Assembly: GCF_900087015.1 (NCBI RefSeq)
Contig: NZ_FLKP01000002.1
Span: 186,001-250,000, forward strand
DNA from: Christensenella timonensis
GTDB lineage: Bacteria; Bacillota; Clostridia; Christensenellales; Christensenellaceae
DNA length: 64,000 nucleotides
Direction of reading: 5' to 3'
Below are positions 34,883-43,080 of this stretch, one piece after another (the stretch's first letter is position 1; each line of letters starts with the position of its first letter). The translations under genes and the position numbers were made by a program. The notes below the pieces were generated by a model. It made no database searches and was not told the origin of the DNA. It worked only from the letters and a program-made list of their open reading frames with translations.

Positions 34883-35636
34883 ATGAAAACAACGGCAGTT
34901 TATTTCAGTCCCACCGGCGGGACGAAAAAGTATGTGGAAGAAATCGCCGGAAAACTGGACGCAGGATATGCGCATGTCGGCCTGACAGACCGGGAGACGC
35001 GGCTAAAGGAGCACTTTTTTACCAAGGACGACCTGGTCGTTTTAGGCGTGCCCGTCTATTATGGCCGTATCCCCCAAATTGACGGCGGTCTTTTGAACCA
35101 TCTGCACGGCGACCACACGCCCGCCATTCTTGTTGTGAGCTACGGGAACCGCGCGTTTGACGATGCGCTGCTGGAGCTTTCAGACGTTTGTGCCAAGCAG
35201 GATTTTGATACGGTCGCCGCCTTTGCGGGACTTGCGCAGCATACCTTTTCGGAAAAAATCGCTTCCGGCCGCCCGAACGCGGACGATCTCGCGCTCGCGA
35301 GGGCGTTTGCCGCAAAATTGGATCCGCTTCCCGCTTTCCGTCCGGCCCTTCCCGGCGGGCATCCCTACCGTCCGTACGGCAGCGTGCCGTTTGCCCCCAA
35401 GGGGGATAAGTCGTGTACCGGCTGCGGCGTATGCGCAAAGATCTGTCCTGCGGGCGCGATCGACGCGGCTGCCCCCAGGAAAACGGATACGCAAAAGTGC
35501 ATCCGCTGTTTTGCCTGCGTAAAACAGTGCCCGGCGCGCGCGCAAGCTTTCCAATCCCCTTTTCCGCGTCGCGGCAAAGAAGCTGGAGGACAACCTCACC
35601 AAAGCCGACCGGCAGTGTGAGGGCTTTTTGCCTTGA
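34883..35636 (+). CDS. EFR1-type flavodoxin/ferredoxin protein, apparently frameshifted near its end
   Basis: A flavodoxin-like N-domain (FSPTGGTKKYVEE near 8-20) is followed by a two-cluster 4Fe-4S domain with CTGCGVCAKICP and CIRCFACVKQCP. As read, the frame continues into PFPRRGKEAGGQPHQSRPAV and stops at 35620. Two bases more at the (GC)5 run 35534-35543 would restore ARKLSNPLF...KKLEDNL...CEGFLP, ending at 35636, which matches the usual C-terminus of this family. So either a real two-base slippage or a sequencing error has altered the last 30 or so residues; the cluster ligands are intact. The start at 34883 has GGAGA about 10 bases upstream, better than the ATG at 34874. Confidence 0.82.
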
Positions 35637-35705
35637 GTAAGCTTTCTGCCAATACTTGTTGCCGCCAGTCGTCGCGCTCCCGATAGACGTAGTTTACCGC
35701 AGTCT

Positions 35706-35730
35706 CGGATGGCTATTTTGATACCATCCG
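35706..35730 (+). other. hairpin of unknown role
   Basis: CGGATGG (35706-35712) and CCATCCG (35724-35730) with an 11-base loop lie just before the terminator. Nothing else is recognisable between 35637 and 35705. Confidence 0.4.
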
Positions 35731-35734
35731 GTAC

Positions 35735-35756
35735 GCCCCTAGCGGGGCTTTTTTAT
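35735..35756 (+). terminator. terminator after the flavodoxin/ferredoxin gene
   Basis: GCCCC-TAGC-GGGGC followed by TTTTTTATTT; it overlaps the last codons of the convergent small gene. Confidence 0.8.
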
Positions 35757-35951
35757 TTGCAGCACATCGCACGGTTTGCCCGCCAGCTCCGCCGCCGTGC
35801 CTACCGCCCCGACAAACCAGCTTTGTTCGTCAGTTACGATAACCACGGCGCGGTCTGCCGCTGCGAGGGCGCAGTCCGGCGGAAGCAAAACCTTCATTGT
35901 ATTATAATGCTCGATTTCTATTTCATCATCCGTAAATAATAAGATTTTCAT
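35739..35951 (-). CDS. small protein of unknown function, divergent from RHH regulator
   Basis: This 70-residue protein begins MKILLFTDDEIEIEHYN and has an Ala/Val-rich middle and a basic end (LQIKKPR). I recognise no family. AAGGAGG lies about 10 bases before the ATG at 35951, which supports translation. It lies head to head with a ribbon-helix-helix gene, with a perfect 19-base palindrome between them. Such an arrangement could be a regulator and its target, or a toxin-antitoxin-like pair, but no toxin motif is seen. Confidence 0.55.
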   Translation of the reverse strand: MKILLFTDDEIEIEHYNTMKVLLPPDCALAAADRAVVIVTDEQSWFVGAVGTAAELAGKPCDVLQIKKPR

Positions 35952-36020
35952 AAAAACCAACCTCCTTATGAATGCATAATAAATGATATTTGCATTCATT
36001 TTTCACAATCGAATGATAAA

Positions 36021-36039
36021 TATAGTTATAATAACTATA
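36021..36039. promoter_or_regulatory. perfect 19-base palindrome, likely RHH operator
   Basis: TATAGTTAT-A-ATAACTATA lies between the divergent small gene and the RHH gene. It is the best operator candidate for the RHH protein. Confidence 0.6.
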
Positions 36040-36076
36040 AAATGAGTTCATATAGAAACTGTCATGAAAACGGGGA

Positions 36077-36286
36077 ATGAAACAAAGGATGAATGAAAAA
36101 CATCTTTTACAAATGCCCGCCCGGACTGCGGGCACCACTTATACATTGCGCCTGTCACGAGAGCTGCTTGATCAGCTTCACTTTGTCGCGAGCTACAATG
36201 GGCGTTCCGCCAACATGGAAATGATCCAACTGATCAAAAAACACATCGCCGAATTCGAGGCAAAGCACGGCAAAATCAACGAATAA
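36077..36286 (+). CDS. Arc-like ribbon-helix-helix DNA-binding protein
   Basis: This small protein (69 residues, or 65 if the ATG at 36089 is used) has an RHH pattern: a beta strand TYTLRLS, helix ELLDQLHFVASYNG and helix SANMEMIQLIKKHIAEFEAKHG. It probably dimerises and binds the palindrome at 36021-36039. Its start is uncertain: GGGGA sits almost against 36077 and 12 bases before 36089. It is divergent from the 70-residue unknown protein and followed by a terminator. Confidence 0.75.
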   Translation: MKQRMNEKHLLQMPARTAGTTYTLRLSRELLDQLHFVASYNGRSANMEMIQLIKKHIAEFEAKHGKINE

Positions 36287-36291
36287 AAAGT

Positions 36292-36317
36292 AAAGCGCCC
36301 GGCGCGGGCGCTTTTTT
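36292..36317 (+). terminator. terminator of the RHH gene
   Basis: AAAGCGCCC (36292-36300), loop GGCGC, GGGCGCTTT, then a T-run. Confidence 0.85.
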
Positions 36318-36412
36318 GTAACTTTTTTGTAAAATATCCTATTGACTTTTCTATACATTAGCAATACAATATCTATGGATTGATTAAATACTATCATACA
36401 GTATATTGTGTC

Positions 36413-36574
36413 TTGCGGGTGATCCCCTTGGGGTCATAATTGGGAAGACGGGTGCAAATCCCGCGCGGTCCCGCCGCTGTAAGAGTGTAGCCACATGCAA
36501 AATGCCACTGGGACGGCAAGTCCCGGGAAGGGGCGTGCGGCGTTTGAAGCTCGAGCCAGAATACCAGCCCGCAA
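36413..36574 (+). promoter_or_regulatory. cobalamin (B12) riboswitch controlling nrdD-nrdG
   Basis: The closing stem TTGCGGG (36413-36419) pairs with CCCGCAA (36568-36574). Conserved aptamer segments are present in order: GGGAAGACGGGTGCAAATCCC, then CGCGGTCCCGCCGCTGTAA, then GCCACTGGGACGGCAAGTCCC with GGGAAGG, then GCCAGAATACCAGCCC. A terminator (36619-36645) lies between the aptamer and nrdD. B12 binding is predicted to favour termination. Confidence 0.93.
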
Positions 36575-36618
36575 AAATTCACTCAAATACTGCCACGGAG
36601 TATGGCAAAAGAGTTATA

Positions 36619-36645
36619 CGCTCTTGATCCGGGCGTTTTTTTATT
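36619..36645 (+). terminator. riboswitch expression-platform terminator
   Basis: CGCTC-TTGATCC-GGGCG (one G-T pair) is followed by TTTTTTTATT, about 40 bases before the nrdD start. Confidence 0.65.
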
Positions 36646-36685
36646 CTTGCGCCTTATCCACACTTATCACACAAGGAGAAGAATC

Positions 36686-38785
36686 ATGATCACACAAATC
36701 AAAAAAAGGGATGGGAGCACACAGGCTTTCCAGAAAGAAAAAATCACATGGGCCATCTTCAAGGCCGTTACCGCGGTAGGCGGCGACGATTTTGATACCG
36801 CGCAGAAAATCAGCGACGATGTTGTCGACCTTGCCAACCTGCAGTTGAAAACGGAAGTCGCGGACGTCGAGCAGATCCAGGATCTCGTGGAAAAAGTCCT
36901 CATCGAGGGCGGACACGCAAAAACGGCGAAAGCCTACATCCTGTACCGTGAAAAACGCCGTGCCGCAAGGGAATCAAACGCCCTTATCGGCGCGACCATC
37001 GATATGTTCTCCGACTATCTCGACGATAAGGACTGGCAGATCAAGGAAAACGCCAACACGCAAAAATCCATCAACGGCATGAACAACTATGTGCGCGAGA
37101 CGTTCACCAAGCAATACTGGCTGCATGAGATCTATCCGCAGGAAGTGCGCGAGGCGCATACGGGCGGCGATTTCCATATCCACGACCTCGGTTTTTTCGG
37201 CCCTTATTGCGCGGGATGGGATTTAAAACAGCTTTTGATGGACGGGTTCGGCGGCGTTCCGGGCAAGGTGGAGTCTTCCCCGGCAAACCACCTGCGTTCT
37301 TTCTTAGGGCAGGTCGTCAATTCCACGTTCACCACGCAGGGCGAGACGGCAGGCGCGCAGGCATGGTCCTCCATCGACACTTATTGCGCCCCGTTCATCC
37401 GCTACGACAACATGACCAAAAAGGAAGTCAAGCAGGCGCTGCAGGAATTCATCTTCAACATCAACGTGCCCACGCGCGTAGGCTTCCAGTGCCCGTTTTC
37501 CAACCTGACGTTCGATATCGTCGTGCCGCGCACCTTAAAGGACGAAGCGGTCATCACGGGCGGCCAGGTGCGGCGCGAGACATACGGGGAGTTCCAGAAG
37601 GAAATGGATCTTTTCAACGAATGTTTCTGTGAGGTGATGCTGGAGGGCGATTCCAAAGGCCGCGTATTCACGTTCCCCATCCCCACCATCAACGTGACCA
37701 ACGAATTTGACTGGGACAGCCCGGTGGTCAATAAATTCATGGAGATCACCTGTAAATACGGTATCCCGTATTTCTCCAACTATATCAATTCCGACTTAAG
37801 CCCGGAGGACGCGCTTTCCATGTGCTGCCGCCTGCGGCTTGATACCAAGGAGCTTCGGAAACGCGGGGGCGGCCTGTTCGGCTCCAACCCCATGACGGGT
37901 TCCATCGGCGTTGTGACCATCAACCTGCCGCGCATCGGTTACCTTTCCAAATCCGAAGGCGAATTCAAAGCACGGCTGTGGCAGCTTGTCATGATGGCCA
38001 AAAACAGTTTGGAAATCAAGCGTAAGATCATCGAAGACCAGACGGATAAGGGCTTATACCCGTTCTCCGCCCACTATCTGCGCAACATCAAAATGCGTAC
38101 CGGCCAGTATTGGTTCAACCACTTCAATACGATCGGCGTACTGGGCATGAACGAAGCGCTCTTAAACTTCTTTGGCGACGGCACGGACCTGACCACGGAA
38201 AAAGGGCAGGAATTCGCCGTCTCGATCATGAATTACATGCGCGATTTAATGACGCAGATCCAGGAGGAGACCGGCCACTTCTATAATCTGGAAGCAACGC
38301 CGGCAGAAGGTACCAGCTACCGTTTGGCGGAGCTTGACCGCAAAAAATATCCTGAAATCATTTGCGCGGGTGACGAAAAGGTTCCTTACTATACCAATTC
38401 CACGCAGCTTCCCGTCGGCTTCACGGACGACATCTTTGAAACGATGGACTTGCAGGACGAGCTGCAAAGCCTGTATACGGGCGGTACGGTGCTGCATCTT
38501 TACATGGGCGAGCGCATCTCGGATATCGAGGTCGCCAAAAAACTCATCCGTAAGATTTTCACCAACTACAAGCTCCCGTATATTTCGTTGACGCCCACGT
38601 TCTCCATTTGCCAGGAGCACGGCTACCTGGACGGCGAGCAGTTCACCTGCCCGGAATGCGGAAACGATACGGAGGTATGGAGCCGCGTCGTCGGTTACCT
38701 GCGCCCGGTGCAGAACTTCCACAAAGGCAAAAAGATGGAATACGACGAGCGTATCAAGTACGCGGTCAAAGAAAATACGCTGTGA
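36686..38785 (+). CDS. nrdD: anaerobic ribonucleoside-triphosphate reductase (class III)
   Basis: This 699-residue glycyl-radical enzyme makes deoxyribonucleotides without oxygen. An N-terminal ATP-cone (about 1-90; TQIKKRDGSTQAFQKEKI) senses ATP/dATP. The catalytic barrel follows, including the NMTKKEVKQALQEF region. The C-terminal zinc ribbon shows FSICQEHG and CPECG, and the radical glycine is Gly670 in RVVGYLRP. The start at 36686 has AAGGAGAAG at the right distance; an earlier in-frame ATG at 36602 lies in the riboswitch platform and is rejected. nrdG overlaps its end. Transcription is probably B12-repressed. Confidence 0.96.
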   Translation: MITQIKKRDGSTQAFQKEKITWAIFKAVTAVGGDDFDTAQKISDDVVDLANLQLKTEVADVEQIQDLVEKVLIEGGHAKTAKAYILYREKRRAARESNALIGATIDMFSDYLDDKDWQIKENANTQKSINGMNNYVRETFTKQYWLHEIYPQEVREAHTGGDFHIHDLGFFGPYCAGWDLKQLLMDGFGGVPGKVESSPANHLRSFLGQVVNSTFTTQGETAGAQAWSSIDTYCAPFIRYDNMTKKEVKQALQEFIFNINVPTRVGFQCPFSNLTFDIVVPRTLKDEAVITGGQVRRETYGEFQKEMDLFNECFCEVMLEGDSKGRVFTFPIPTINVTNEFDWDSPVVNKFMEITCKYGIPYFSNYINSDLSPEDALSMCCRLRLDTKELRKRGGGLFGSNPMTGSIGVVTINLPRIGYLSKSEGEFKARLWQLVMMAKNSLEIKRKIIEDQTDKGLYPFSAHYLRNIKMRTGQYWFNHFNTIGVLGMNEALLNFFGDGTDLTTEKGQEFAVSIMNYMRDLMTQIQEETGHFYNLEATPAEGTSYRLAELDRKKYPEIICAGDEKVPYYTNSTQLPVGFTDDIFETMDLQDELQSLYTGGTVLHLYMGERISDIEVAKKLIRKIFTNYKLPYISLTPTFSICQEHGYLDGEQFTCPECGNDTEVWSRVVGYLRPVQNFHKGKKMEYDERIKYAVKENTL

Positions 38786-39447
38786 ACATCGCGGGGCTTT
38801 TAAAAAACGGAACCATCGATTTTCCGCACCGCCTTGCGGCGGTGGTATTTACGGCAGGCTGCAATTACGATTGCAGCTTCTGCCATAACCGGGAGCTCCT
38901 CACCGCCACAGACTTCATGGACAACGAAGAGGTCATGGCCTTCCTGAAAAAGCGGGCGGGCCTGCTCGACGGAATCGTGCTTTCCGGCGGCGAGCCCACG
39001 CTGCAAAAGGATATCGCCGCGTTTGCAGGACAGCTGAAAGAGTTAGGTTACGATGTCAAGCTGGATACCAACGGCAGCAATCCTGCTGTGGTTAAAACGC
39101 TGCTTGAGCGTAATCTCCTTGATTACATCGCCATGGACTATAAAGCTCCCTTTGCGCGCTATCCGGAGATTTGCGGCGGGCTGGCGGATGCTGCTCCCGT
39201 GCGCGAAACGCTCGATATCCTGTTTGGTTCGGATGTTGAGTGGGAATTACGCACGACTGTGATCCCGCAGCTTACCATCCGCGACCTGCATACCATGGCC
39301 CGCGAAGTGGATACGCTTCCCGCCTATGCGCTGCAGCTTTACCGGCCCGTAGGCGTGGAAAAGCTCCGCATCTATTCCCCGCGGGAGCTCGAAGCTTTTG
39401 CAAAAGAGCTTTCCGGCAGTCAGCCAAACACCTTTTCCAGGTGTTGA
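38782..39447 (+). CDS. nrdG: anaerobic ribonucleotide reductase activating enzyme (radical SAM)
   Basis: This 221-residue radical SAM enzyme generates the glycyl radical on NrdD. The 4Fe-4S motif CNYDCSFC (CxxxCxxC) lies near 29-36, and the SGGEPTL segment for SAM binding near 69-75. The start is a GTG that overlaps the nrdD stop (GTGA), so translation is coupled; upstream in-frame starts lie inside nrdD and are rejected. The protein is longer than E. coli NrdG (154), as in many clostridial versions (sometimes called NrdG2 or PflA-like). Confidence 0.93.
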   Translation: MNIAGLLKNGTIDFPHRLAAVVFTAGCNYDCSFCHNRELLTATDFMDNEEVMAFLKKRAGLLDGIVLSGGEPTLQKDIAAFAGQLKELGYDVKLDTNGSNPAVVKTLLERNLLDYIAMDYKAPFARYPEICGGLADAAPVRETLDILFGSDVEWELRTTVIPQLTIRDLHTMAREVDTLPAYALQLYRPVGVEKLRIYSPRELEAFAKELSGSQPNTFSRC

Positions 39448-39453
39448 CCAAAG

Positions 39454-39485
39454 GAAAAGCCCCGGCCTTTTGGCCGGGGCTTTTC
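39454..39485. terminator. bidirectional terminator
   Basis: GAAAAGCCCCGGCC-TTTT-GGCCGGGGCTTTTC, a perfect 14-base stem between nrdG and the convergent permease gene. Confidence 0.92.
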
Positions 39486-39504
39486 TATCCTCCAACTGTT
39501 TCGG

Positions 39505-40482
39505 TCACTCCTTTGCCGCAACCATTTTTTTATTGATTTTTTTCTTAGCGCCTCCCAAGCTGTTCACAAGCACCGCCACATACAGCACGATACCCGTTAC
39601 GATCTGCTGGAAGAAGGAATCGATACCCATCATCTGCATACCGTTGGTGAGGATCATCAGGATCAGCGTACCGATCACGACCCCTAAGATCGTTCCTTCC
39701 CCGCCCTTGATGTTGACGCCGCCCAGTATGACGGCTGCAATGACGGAAAACTCCATGCCCACGCCGATGGTCGGGTCGGCGCTGCCAAGGCGGCCCACCT
39801 GCCAGATGCCCGAAAACGCCGCGATCACACCGCTTAAGATGAAGAAAATCATGCGCATCTTAAATACGTTGATACCTGCATAATACGCTGCGCTGTCGTT
39901 TCCGCCGATGGCGATCGCATACTTACCGAGGAGCGTTTTCTTCTCGAGGAAAATAAATACGATGATAACCGCCACTACGATAAACAACGCCAGCGGGATA
40001 CTGTCAAAGAACTTCATCGAGTTCCATGCTGTGATCGGCTTCACCAGCTCGTCGCTGATCGGGATCGCGTTGCAAACCGTAAGCGCCATGCCTGCGGTAA
40101 TGATCCACGTAGCGAGCGTCGCCATGATCGCCGGGATTTTCAGCTTTTCCATGATGACCGTGTTGAGCACGCCGATGCCTGCGCCGAACACCATGATGAT
40201 CGGGATCGCCAGCCACGGGTTCACGCCCCAGATACACAGGTAGCCATAGAACATTGCCGAAAGCCCCATGACGCCCCCGACCGACAGGTCGATCGCGCCG
40301 CTCGCGATCACGAACATCATCGAGCAGGCAAGAAGCAGGTTGGGCAGGCTTTGGCGAACCATGCTCATCATATTGCGCATACTGATAAACCGATCATTCT
40401 GCGAGAAAAAGAACACGCATAATGCAACCAAAATAATCAGAAGGACAATATTTTGTTTTGAAGATCTTCCTAATTTACTCAT
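39505..40482 (-). CDS. ribose-type ABC sugar transporter permease 2
   Basis: This 325-residue integral membrane protein has about eight to ten helices and the RbsC-family hallmark SGAIDLSVGGVMGLSA (near 61-76). It is the last gene of the importer transcript, 17 bases after the other permease. The two permeases differ but share the fold, so the channel is probably a heterodimer. The substrate is a sugar or polyol; which one is not readable from the permease. Confidence 0.93.
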   Translation of the reverse strand: MSKLGRSSKQNIVLLIILVALCVFFFSQNDRFISMRNMMSMVRQSLPNLLLACSMMFVIASGAIDLSVGGVMGLSAMFYGYLCIWGVNPWLAIPIIMVFGAGIGVLNTVIMEKLKIPAIMATLATWIITAGMALTVCNAIPISDELVKPITAWNSMKFFDSIPLALFIVVAVIIVFIFLEKKTLLGKYAIAIGGNDSAAYYAGINVFKMRMIFFILSGVIAAFSGIWQVGRLGSADPTIGVGMEFSVIAAVILGGVNIKGGEGTILGVVIGTLILMILTNGMQMMGIDSFFQQIVTGIVLYVAVLVNSLGGAKKKINKKMVAAKE

Positions 40483-40498
40483 TGTTCTTCCTCCCTTC

Positions 40499-41476
40499 TC
40501 AAACCTTGATCCGGTCGCGGATGATGTTGTTCATCAGGATCGCAAGGATCAGTACCACGCCGCGTACCACGTTTTGGATATATTCCGTCATGCCCTGCAT
40601 GTTCATGATATTGGTCAGCACCGCAATGAACAGTGCGCCGATCAGCATGCCGAACACCGTACCGCGCCCGCCGTTGATATCCGTACCGCCAAGTACCGCA
40701 ACGATGATACAGTCCGCATGCAGTTCCGGAAAGATACCGCTGTCGGCGGCAGCCAGGCGGGAAGTCAGGACAACGCCGGCGAAAGCCGCCATCATGCCCG
40801 AACCCATAAACACCCTTGAAACGACTTTCTTGTCATTGATACCCGAAAGCTTTGCAGACGTCATATTGGAACCGACTGCATAAACCTTGCTGCCGAACGT
40901 CGTTTTGCTTTGGATGATCATAAAGATGACGACAGCGATCAGTGCATATACCATAGGCAGCGGAACGCCGCCGATCGTCTGCCCGATGACGCCGATATCC
41001 TGCGGAAGGTTGAATACCACCGCGCCGCCCGCGCCGATCAGCGCCACGCCGCGGCAGATATAGCTGAATGCCAATGAAATGATAAAAGACGGCAGCTTGA
41101 ACTTCGCAATGGAATATCCGCTCAAAAATCCAAAGCCTGCGCCGGCCAATACCGAAAGAACCGCCGCCAGCAGGACAGGTATGCCGGCAATGGACATCAG
41201 GCCGAACAATACGGCGCCCATTGCGCCGACGCCGCCGACCGACAGGTCAAGGTTCCCCGAAATCAGTACCAGCGTGACCGCCGCACCGACCATGATGATG
41301 CTGGACGAGTTTACAAAAATGTTCAATATATTCGTGTACCCAAAGAACAGGTCTGGCTGCAGGATAAAACCTACAATACATGCCGCCACAAAAATCAGGA
41401 AGATCGTCAGGTTCTGTACGCCGTCGGAGGTCATTTTCAGGCCTTTTTTCTGTGTCAGCGTTTTCTCTTTATTCAT
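40499..41476 (-). CDS. ribose-type ABC sugar transporter permease 1
   Basis: This 325-residue RbsC-family permease has the hallmark SGNLDLSVGGVGAMGAVL near 76-93 and about eight to ten membrane helices. The start at 41476 has GAGGAGGTACGG just upstream; longer frames would lie deep in the ATPase gene. It overlaps the ATPase gene by eight bases, so the two are translationally coupled. It is paired with the second permease downstream. Confidence 0.93.
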   Translation of the reverse strand: MNKEKTLTQKKGLKMTSDGVQNLTIFLIFVAACIVGFILQPDLFFGYTNILNIFVNSSSIIMVGAAVTLVLISGNLDLSVGGVGAMGAVLFGLMSIAGIPVLLAAVLSVLAGAGFGFLSGYSIAKFKLPSFIISLAFSYICRGVALIGAGGAVVFNLPQDIGVIGQTIGGVPLPMVYALIAVVIFMIIQSKTTFGSKVYAVGSNMTSAKLSGINDKKVVSRVFMGSGMMAAFAGVVLTSRLAAADSGIFPELHADCIIVAVLGGTDINGGRGTVFGMLIGALFIAVLTNIMNMQGMTEYIQNVVRGVVLILAILMNNIIRDRIKV

Positions 41477-42965
41477 GATCCGTACCTCCTCCCGTAACAA
41501 TGTGCATGATTTCTTGCGTTTTGAGCGTTTCATCGTTGTTCATCACAGCTTTGACTTCGCCGTCAAACAAAAGCACGATCCGGTCGCACAACCCAAGGAT
41601 TTCCGGCAGTTCGCTGGAGAATACGACAGCCGAACATCCATCCTTGACCATCTTGCGGATGATCTGGTATATCTCCTGCTTTGCCCCTACGTCAACGCCC
41701 CTTGTCGGCTCGTCCAGCAAAAGCACCTTCGGATCGGCGTTCAGGCACTTAGCCAGAACGACTTTCTGCTGGTTTCCGCCCGAGAGGTAGGCAACGGATT
41801 GGTTTTCGTTGCGGCAGGCGATGCCGATCGATTCAATGTACTCTTTGGCGATCTCCGCCTGCTTTGCCTTGTTGAGCATCCCGTTTTTGGAAACCGTCTT
41901 ATAATTCATCATCGGCGTGTTGGAAGCGATAGAAAGCGCCGTGCAGATCCCCTGCGTACGGCGTTCCTCCGGCACGAGGGCAATCCCCTTTGCAAGCGCC
42001 TTGCCCGGCGTTTTCAGGTCTGCGGCCTCTCCGTCCACCAGCACCTCGCCGATAAACGGGTCTGCCCCGAAAAGCGCCCGCGCAATCTCCGTCTTGCCCG
42101 CGCCGATCAATCCGTAAAACCCAAGTATCTCGCCTTTATAAAGATCAAAATTGATGTTTTTCAGTTTATCCGTCGTCAGGCTCTTTACTTCGATCGCTTT
42201 TTTAGTCTTATCCACATCGTTGGGAACGTAATCCTCCACAATGACCTTACCGATCATCATCTGGATCAGGTCGCTGCGATCCGCGACCTCGCTGCGTGGT
42301 TTTGTTTCAATATGTTTTCCATCGCGCAGGACTGTGATGTAGTCCGCAAGCTCCATGATCTCTTCCAGACGGTGGGAAATATATATGATCGTAATCCCCT
42401 GTTTTTTAAGATCGGCTATGATCTCGAACAGGCGGTTGACTTCTTCTTCTGTCAGCGCCGCAGTCGGTTCGTCCATGATAATAACGTCCGAATCCATTGC
42501 GAGCGCCTTCGCCATTTCGACGACTTGCCTCTTGGCAACGCTCAGCTCTTCAATATACTGCTTCGGCTCGATTGTAGCGTCGATCCTGCGCAGTACGTCG
42601 AAAACCTTCTGGTTGGAACTTTTTTTGATGATGCCGAATTTTGTTTCCTCAAGTCCGAGGCAAATATTTTCTTCCACCCGCAGCTTCTCAACAACATTCA
42701 ATTCCTGGAACAGGCAGCCGATACCGCTTTTCATCGCGTCTTTCGTGCTGGAAGGATTGAACTCTTTTCCATTATACAGGATCGTACCGGAGGTTTTTGG
42801 ATGCGCGCCCGTCAATATTTTGATCAACGTAGACTTCCCCGCACCGTTTTCACCAACCAGACAATGGCATGAACCTTTTACAATGTTAAAACTAACGTCG
42901 TCAAGCGCCTTGACACCGGTGAAATGTTTTGAAATGTTTTTTATTTCCAAAATATGCTCAGGCAT
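41469..42965 (-). CDS. sugar ABC importer ATPase (RbsA/MglA type, two nucleotide domains)
   Basis: This 498-residue fused ATPase energises sugar uptake. The first domain has Walker A GENGAGKST, signature LSVAKRQVVEMAKAL and Walker B IIMDEPTAAL. The second has GLIGAGKTE, YLSGGNQQKV and LLLDEPTRGVD. The second signature is canonical; the first is the less conserved form normal for this family. The start at 42965 (MPEH) is preferred because GGAGG lies five to seven bases upstream, rather than the ATG at 42977. A strong stem (43017-43048) separates it from the binding protein gene. Confidence 0.94.
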   Translation of the reverse strand: MPEHILEIKNISKHFTGVKALDDVSFNIVKGSCHCLVGENGAGKSTLIKILTGAHPKTSGTILYNGKEFNPSSTKDAMKSGIGCLFQELNVVEKLRVEENICLGLEETKFGIIKKSSNQKVFDVLRRIDATIEPKQYIEELSVAKRQVVEMAKALAMDSDVIIMDEPTAALTEEEVNRLFEIIADLKKQGITIIYISHRLEEIMELADYITVLRDGKHIETKPRSEVADRSDLIQMMIGKVIVEDYVPNDVDKTKKAIEVKSLTTDKLKNINFDLYKGEILGFYGLIGAGKTEIARALFGADPFIGEVLVDGEAADLKTPGKALAKGIALVPEERRTQGICTALSIASNTPMMNYKTVSKNGMLNKAKQAEIAKEYIESIGIACRNENQSVAYLSGGNQQKVVLAKCLNADPKVLLLDEPTRGVDVGAKQEIYQIIRKMVKDGCSAVVFSSELPEILGLCDRIVLLFDGEVKAVMNNDETLKTQEIMHIVTGGGTDHE

Positions 42966-43016
42966 TTGAACCTCCATTTCTGATTTTTACCGCGAACGGC
43001 AAATCTTTAACTTTTT

Positions 43017-43048
43017 GCAGGCAGGGGAGCTACCGCTCCCCTGCCTGC
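43017..43048 (-). other. strong hairpin between binding-protein and ATPase genes
   Basis: GCAGGCAGGGGAGC (43017-43030) and GCTCCCCTGCCTGC (43035-43048), 14 perfect pairs, loop TACC. No T-run follows on the minus strand, so it more likely protects the binding-protein mRNA and allows partial read-through. Confidence 0.6.
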
Positions 43049-43080
43049 AATCTGTTTCTTGCTTCTTTCAGCCTTGCAGC

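Noticed and set aside
36602-36685. Upstream in-frame start of nrdD
   Set aside because: It lies within the riboswitch expression platform and encodes a non-conserved extension; the ATG at 36686 has a good ribosome binding site.
41079-42872. Open frame of 597 codons opposite the sugar ABC ATPase and permease genes
   Set aside because: It crosses two secure genes on the other strand and has no family features.
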